NCBI GenBank assembly: GCA_031283835.1
Contig: JAITBA010000197.1
Coordinates: forward strand, 1 to 7,049
DNA: 7,049 nt
Source of the DNA: Oscillospiraceae bacterium
Lineage (GTDB): Bacteria; Bacillota; Clostridia; Oscillospirales; Acutalibacteraceae
Direction: 5' to 3'
Under the pieces are notes generated by a model. The model ran no database searches and was not told the DNA's origin. It saw nothing but the letters and a program-made list of their open reading frames with translations. Made by a program: the position numbers and the translations under genes. Of this stretch, positions 3,918 to 7,049 are shown piece after piece. The number at the start of each line of letters is the position of its first letter. The first letter of the stretch is position 1.

Positions 3918-6200
3918 CTACAGCACCACTTCTGTTACGCCCTTCACCTGGCACACCTTGCCGCGCACGTTTTCTAGCTGCTCGCGGCTCGAAACGCCCA
4001 CCACGGCGATAACGGTGCCTGTGCCGTCGTGGTTGTTGTGCGCGTGAAAATCCTCAATGGATATGTGCAGGTTGCCAAGAAGGGTAGAAACCTTTGCGGT
4101 CATGCCGGTCTGGTTCACGGTGTGGATGGTGAGCACGCCGCGGTATTCGGTTTTGGCGGTGTCGCCCCAGCGGGCGGGCAGCCAGCGGTCAGGCTCCGGG
4201 GCCTTTGCAAGGTCGGCCGGCACGTTCGTGCAGTTGCGCTTGTGCACCGTCAGGCCGCCCGTTTGCACTTCGCCGTCGCGCAAAGCGGTTCGCGTAATAT
4301 AGCCCACCACAGTGTCGCCGGGCAGCGGGTGGCAGCACTGGGCAAACTTCACCTGGCATCTGTCAATACCTTCCACAATCACGCCCTTGTCGCTGCTGAT
4401 CTTTGAAAACTTCATCTCGTCCTGCTGGGCGTGCAGCAGTTTTTGATATTCCTCCCGCAACTGCGGCAAACAGCTTTGCAGCGGCATGCCGCCATAACCA
4501 ACAGCGGCATAAAAATCTTCCAGCCGTTCCGCGCTGGTTTTGTTTTTTTCTTCAACCTCAAAATGCTTGCGATCCAGCACGCGCAGCAACACATCTTCCC
4601 ACTCTTTTGGGGCCAGGCGGGTGAAGTTGCGGCGCAGCTCGCTTTCAATTTCGTGCCGTCCGGCGCCAATATTTTCTTCGCGGCGCTCTTTTTTAAACCA
4701 GGCGCGGATTTTGCTTTTGGCCTGGTTGGTGGCCACAAAGTGAATCCAGTCGCGGCTGGGACCCTTGTCTTCGTTGGGCGAGAGCAGCACTTCCACAATG
4801 TCGCCGCTTTGCACTTGATAATCGATGGGCACAATGCGGCTATTCACCTTGGCGCCCACCATGCGGTGCCCAATTTTGGTGTGCACGGCGTAGGCAAAAT
4901 CCAGCACCGTAGCACCCTGCTTCAACTCCTTCGTTTCGCCCTTGGGGGTGGTTGGATAGACTTTTTCGAGCGGCGCAATATCGCTGCGAATGGATTGCAC
5001 CACTTCGTCCAGGGTGTCGGCATCGCGGGAATTGTCGATGAGTTCCTGGAACTGCACCATAAGATTTTCGAGCCCGGTGATCTCGTTTTCCACCTGACGG
5101 GTGTGCTTCCAGTGGATGGCAATCCCCCTCTCGGCGGTTTCGTGCATGCCCCAGGTGCGGATTTGCACCTCAAATGGAATTTTTTCCTCCCCCACCATGG
5201 TCATATGAATGGACTGGTAGCCATTCTTCTTTGGGTTATTAATATAATTCTTGAACCGCCCCTGAATCATGTGATACACTTGCTGGATAAGCCCAAACGC
5301 CCTCCAGCATTCCTCCACCGAATCCACAATCACCCGCACCGCGTACACATCAAAAATTTCCCCAAAGCTCTTGTGCTGATGGAACAGCTTGCGATGGATG
5401 CCATGCACGCTCTTCACGCGGCCCTCCACATGGAACCCGCTGCGCCCGCCTTCGCCCGCCGGCGGAAAATGGGGTGAAAGAAACATTCGCAGCTTTTGCT
5501 GAATGCTTTCGAGAAACGCGGTGCGCGCCTCCTTTTCCATTTCCAGCTCGTCTTCAATTTCTTTGTAGCCCGGCGGATCCAAAAAACGAATCGCAAGATC
5601 CTCCATCTCCTCTTTGAACAGACGCACACCCAGAATATCGGCAATCGGGGCATAGATATGCATCGTTTCGGCGGCAATGCGGCGCTGGCTTTCTTCGTTT
5701 TTAAATTCGAGGGTGCGCATGTTGTGCAGCCGGTCGGCCAGCTTGATGAGAATCACCCGCGGGTCGTTGAGCGTGGCAATGAGCATCTTGAGGGTGTTTT
5801 CTGCCTGTGCGGCTTCCTTGCTCGAAAAACGCATATCTTGCAGCTTGGTCAGCCCGTCCACCAGGTGCATAATCACCTCGCCAAAGCGCTGCGTAATATC
5901 CGCGTTTTTGTAGGGCGTATCCTCCACCACATCGTGCAGCAGGGCCGCCACCAGGCAATCCATGTCATACAGCTCCAAATCCAGCAGCAACTGCGCCACG
6001 GCAATGGGGTGCATAATATAAGGCTCCCCCGAGGCCCTGCGCTGGTCGCCGTGGGCCTGCGACGCAAAGGCATAGGCCGCCCGTAGCCGCTCCAACGCGT
6101 CGTTATCGAGCACCGGCTGCCCGCCGTCGCGCCAGCGCAATGCGCGGCACCGTTCCAACAGCTCTTCAAAGCGCCGTGCCGCCATGCTTTGGTCAATCAT
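3918..6200 (-). CDS. relA: Bifunctional (p)ppGpp synthase/hydrolase, Rel (RelA/SpoT family)
   Basis: This 760-residue long RSH enzyme makes and degrades (p)ppGpp, the alarmone of the stringent response; its ribosome-bound form senses uncharged tRNA. Domains in order: HD hydrolase (about 45-190) with H64, H89-D90 (LLHDVVEDT) and D156 (KLADRLHNMRTL) intact; synthetase (about 255-370) with D284, the YQSIH motif, E344 in EVQIRT, and AIHWKH; TGS (about 408-473, VYPTTPKG to GDIVEVL); helical region with SRDWI and WFKKERREENI; zinc-finger/CC domain (C622, C623, H653, C657); and ACT (about 687-760). Both active sites appear complete, as expected of a single bifunctional enzyme. Oddities: the RxKD motif reads RFKN (315-318), RTxxMH reads RTWGMH, and about 9 residues are inserted after YITR (638-649). 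ATG 6200 overlaps the recJ stop by 8 bp, with a G-rich site (AGGGGG) upstream. An internal ATG five codons in is an alternative. Confidence 0.96.
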   Translation of the reverse strand: MIDQSMAARRFEELLERCRALRWRDGGQPVLDNDALERLRAAYAFASQAHGDQRRASGEPYIMHPIAVAQLLLDLELYDMDCLVAALLHDVVEDTPYKNADITQRFGEVIMHLVDGLTKLQDMRFSSKEAAQAENTLKMLIATLNDPRVILIKLADRLHNMRTLEFKNEESQRRIAAETMHIYAPIADILGVRLFKEEMEDLAIRFLDPPGYKEIEDELEMEKEARTAFLESIQQKLRMFLSPHFPPAGEGGRSGFHVEGRVKSVHGIHRKLFHQHKSFGEIFDVYAVRVIVDSVEECWRAFGLIQQVYHMIQGRFKNYINNPKKNGYQSIHMTMVGEEKIPFEVQIRTWGMHETAERGIAIHWKHTRQVENEITGLENLMVQFQELIDNSRDADTLDEVVQSIRSDIAPLEKVYPTTPKGETKELKQGATVLDFAYAVHTKIGHRMVGAKVNSRIVPIDYQVQSGDIVEVLLSPNEDKGPSRDWIHFVATNQAKSKIRAWFKKERREENIGAGRHEIESELRRNFTRLAPKEWEDVLLRVLDRKHFEVEEKNKTSAERLEDFYAAVGYGGMPLQSCLPQLREEYQKLLHAQQDEMKFSKISSDKGVIVEGIDRCQVKFAQCCHPLPGDTVVGYITRTALRDGEVQTGGLTVHKRNCTNVPADLAKAPEPDRWLPARWGDTAKTEYRGVLTIHTVNQTGMTAKVSTLLGNLHISIEDFHAHNNHDGTGTVIAVVGVSSREQLENVRGKVCQVKGVTEVVL

Positions 6201-7049
6201 GTTCCGCCGCCCCCTTCAAAAACACAATAGTTTCCGCGCTGCTCCAGTCCGCCTTCGCGCCCGGCGGCGCCAGGCTATACCAGCCAAGCCCATCCTGCGC
6301 CAGCACGCCCAATTCTGTGAGCGTCTGCGCCGCCAGCCATAGCTTTGCATAGCCCGCAGGGCCGCGGGTTTCCTCTTCAATCAGGGCAAAAAACAACCGT
6401 TCGGGCACAAACGCGGCCGTCGGCCGGGTTTTTAGCAGGCGAAAAATTTTTGCGCCGTCCTCCCTCTCGGGCAGCAGCGCCGCCGCTTGGGAGGGTTCCA
6501 TGGCTTCCCGACGCTGCACCCGCTCCACCAGGCGCTGGGCCGCCAGAACATCTTCGTTGGGCAAGCGCGAAAACTTGACGCCCTTCACCACCAGCGTCAG
6601 GCTCCGCTTGCCCATGTATTCGTTGGCTTCCGCCGTCACCGCCAAATCCAGCACGTCGCCCGGCCAAAAGCCAAAGTCGCCGCGGGTAGTGTGAAACAGC
6701 ATCGCCGTCACCCGGGCCTGCGCCTGTTCCAGCGTCAGCCGCAAGTGCTTGCCCTCCGAAAGCGGGGTGACTGCCGTCAGCGCGAGCCGCTGCAGCGCAA
6801 ACACCGGCTGGGCATTCCCCTGCCCAAACGGCTCCAGCAAAGCGATTTCGTCGGCCAAATCGGGCGTGAGCCGCCCTGGATGCAGCTTGGCGTCCAGCTG
6901 CTGCGCAGGGAAGGGCATATCCCCCGCTCCCTGCGCGCAGGCATTGATTTCTTCCCGGAATCGATCCACCTCCGCCGCCGGCAAGCTAAACCCTGCCGCA
7001 AGCGCGTGGCCGCCATATTTTTGCATGAGATGCGCGCTGTTGTGGATTG
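6193..7049 (-). CDS. recJ: Single-stranded-DNA-specific exonuclease RecJ, C-terminal part (5' end outside window)
   Basis: The open frame enters from the right edge (first full codon at 7045-7047) and gives 284 residues to TGA at 6193-6195. RecJ is a 5'-to-3' single-strand DNA exonuclease used in recombination and mismatch repair. Visible here are the DHHA1 motif GGHALAAG (residues 12-19), the LEPFGQGN motif (about 71-78) that leads into the OB-fold domain (about 79-160, with the conserved PGD and the strand SLTLVVKGVKF), and a C-terminal tail of about 120 residues found in longer Firmicute RecJ proteins, which looks like a winged-helix-type segment (inferred). The catalytic DHH domain lies outside the window. 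The ATG at 7024-7026 is internal, since the frame remains open through it and residues before it (IHNSAHL) fit the family. Stop and rel start overlap (ATGATTGA), suggesting translational coupling. Confidence 0.92.
   Translation of the reverse strand, partial: IHNSAHLMQKYGGHALAAGFSLPAAEVDRFREEINACAQGAGDMPFPAQQLDAKLHPGRLTPDLADEIALLEPFGQGNAQPVFALQRLALTAVTPLSEGKHLRLTLEQAQARVTAMLFHTTRGDFGFWPGDVLDLAVTAEANEYMGKRSLTLVVKGVKFSRLPNEDVLAAQRLVERVQRREAMEPSQAAALLPEREDGAKIFRLLKTRPTAAFVPERLFFALIEEETRGPAGYAKLWLAAQTLTELGVLAQDGLGWYSLAPPGAKADWSSAETIVFLKGAAEHD

Noticed and set aside
4431..5477. Long open frame of 348 codons on the plus strand opposite rel
   Set aside because: It lies wholly antisense to a clearly conserved enzyme, is composed of low-information residues rich in H, F and L, and shows no recognisable domain. 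It is a codon-bias shadow, as is the 196-codon frame at 5496-6086.
7024..7026. ATG at 7024-7026 as the start of a short 277-residue gene
   Set aside because: The frame stays open to the window edge and the residues before it fit RecJ; the conserved GGHALAAG motif lies immediately after, so this is internal.

Overview
The window reads as an ordinary chromosomal stretch from a moderately GC-rich Firmicute. It is probably a Clostridia member of the Oscillospiraceae type, but this is an inference from protein style and gene order, not a taxonomic assignment. Supporting signs are strong GGAGG-type ribosome binding sites, sigma-A-like promoters with 17-bp spacers, a recJ-rel gene pair, a single bifunctional Rel-type (p)ppGpp enzyme, a short two-helix SecG and a Clostridia-style ferritin-like protein. 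No phage, transposon, CRISPR, toxin-antitoxin or defence genes are visible.

Layout. Positions 2-661 (+) hold the C-terminal half of a flavoprotein of the HI0933/BaiN family, cut by the window edge. It converges on secG (771-1028, -), and the gap holds an 11-bp hairpin and a 42-bp tandem duplication that runs into the 3' end of secG. Upstream of secG on the same strand is a metallophosphoesterase with an N-terminal beta-rich domain (1141-2301, -), with a textbook promoter at 2352-2380. Between it and cysE lies a second tandem repeat, with a 36-bp unit (2435-2513). cysE (2515-3174, -, serine O-acetyltransferase) and a ferritin-like diiron protein (3359-3871, +) are divergent. They share a control region holding two copies of a 29-bp element, each with a perfect 12-bp palindrome. 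The ferritin-like gene converges on rel, with a nested hairpin between them. rel (3918-6200, -) overlaps the end of recJ (6193-7049, -, cut by the window edge) by 8 bp, so the two are probably one operon.

How the genes relate. recJ (DNA repair exonuclease) and rel (stringent-response alarmone synthase/hydrolase) are translationally linked. cysE makes O-acetylserine for cysteine synthesis and the divergent ferritin-like protein has a complete set of diiron ligands. A shared operator for sulfur, redox or metal signals is possible but unproven. The other genes look like single-gene units.

I did not find a convincing new biological system. The parts most worth a second look are the duplicated palindromic element between cysE and the ferritin-like gene, the two tandem repeats placed exactly at the 3' ends of minus-strand genes, and a substitution in the RxKD motif of Rel.
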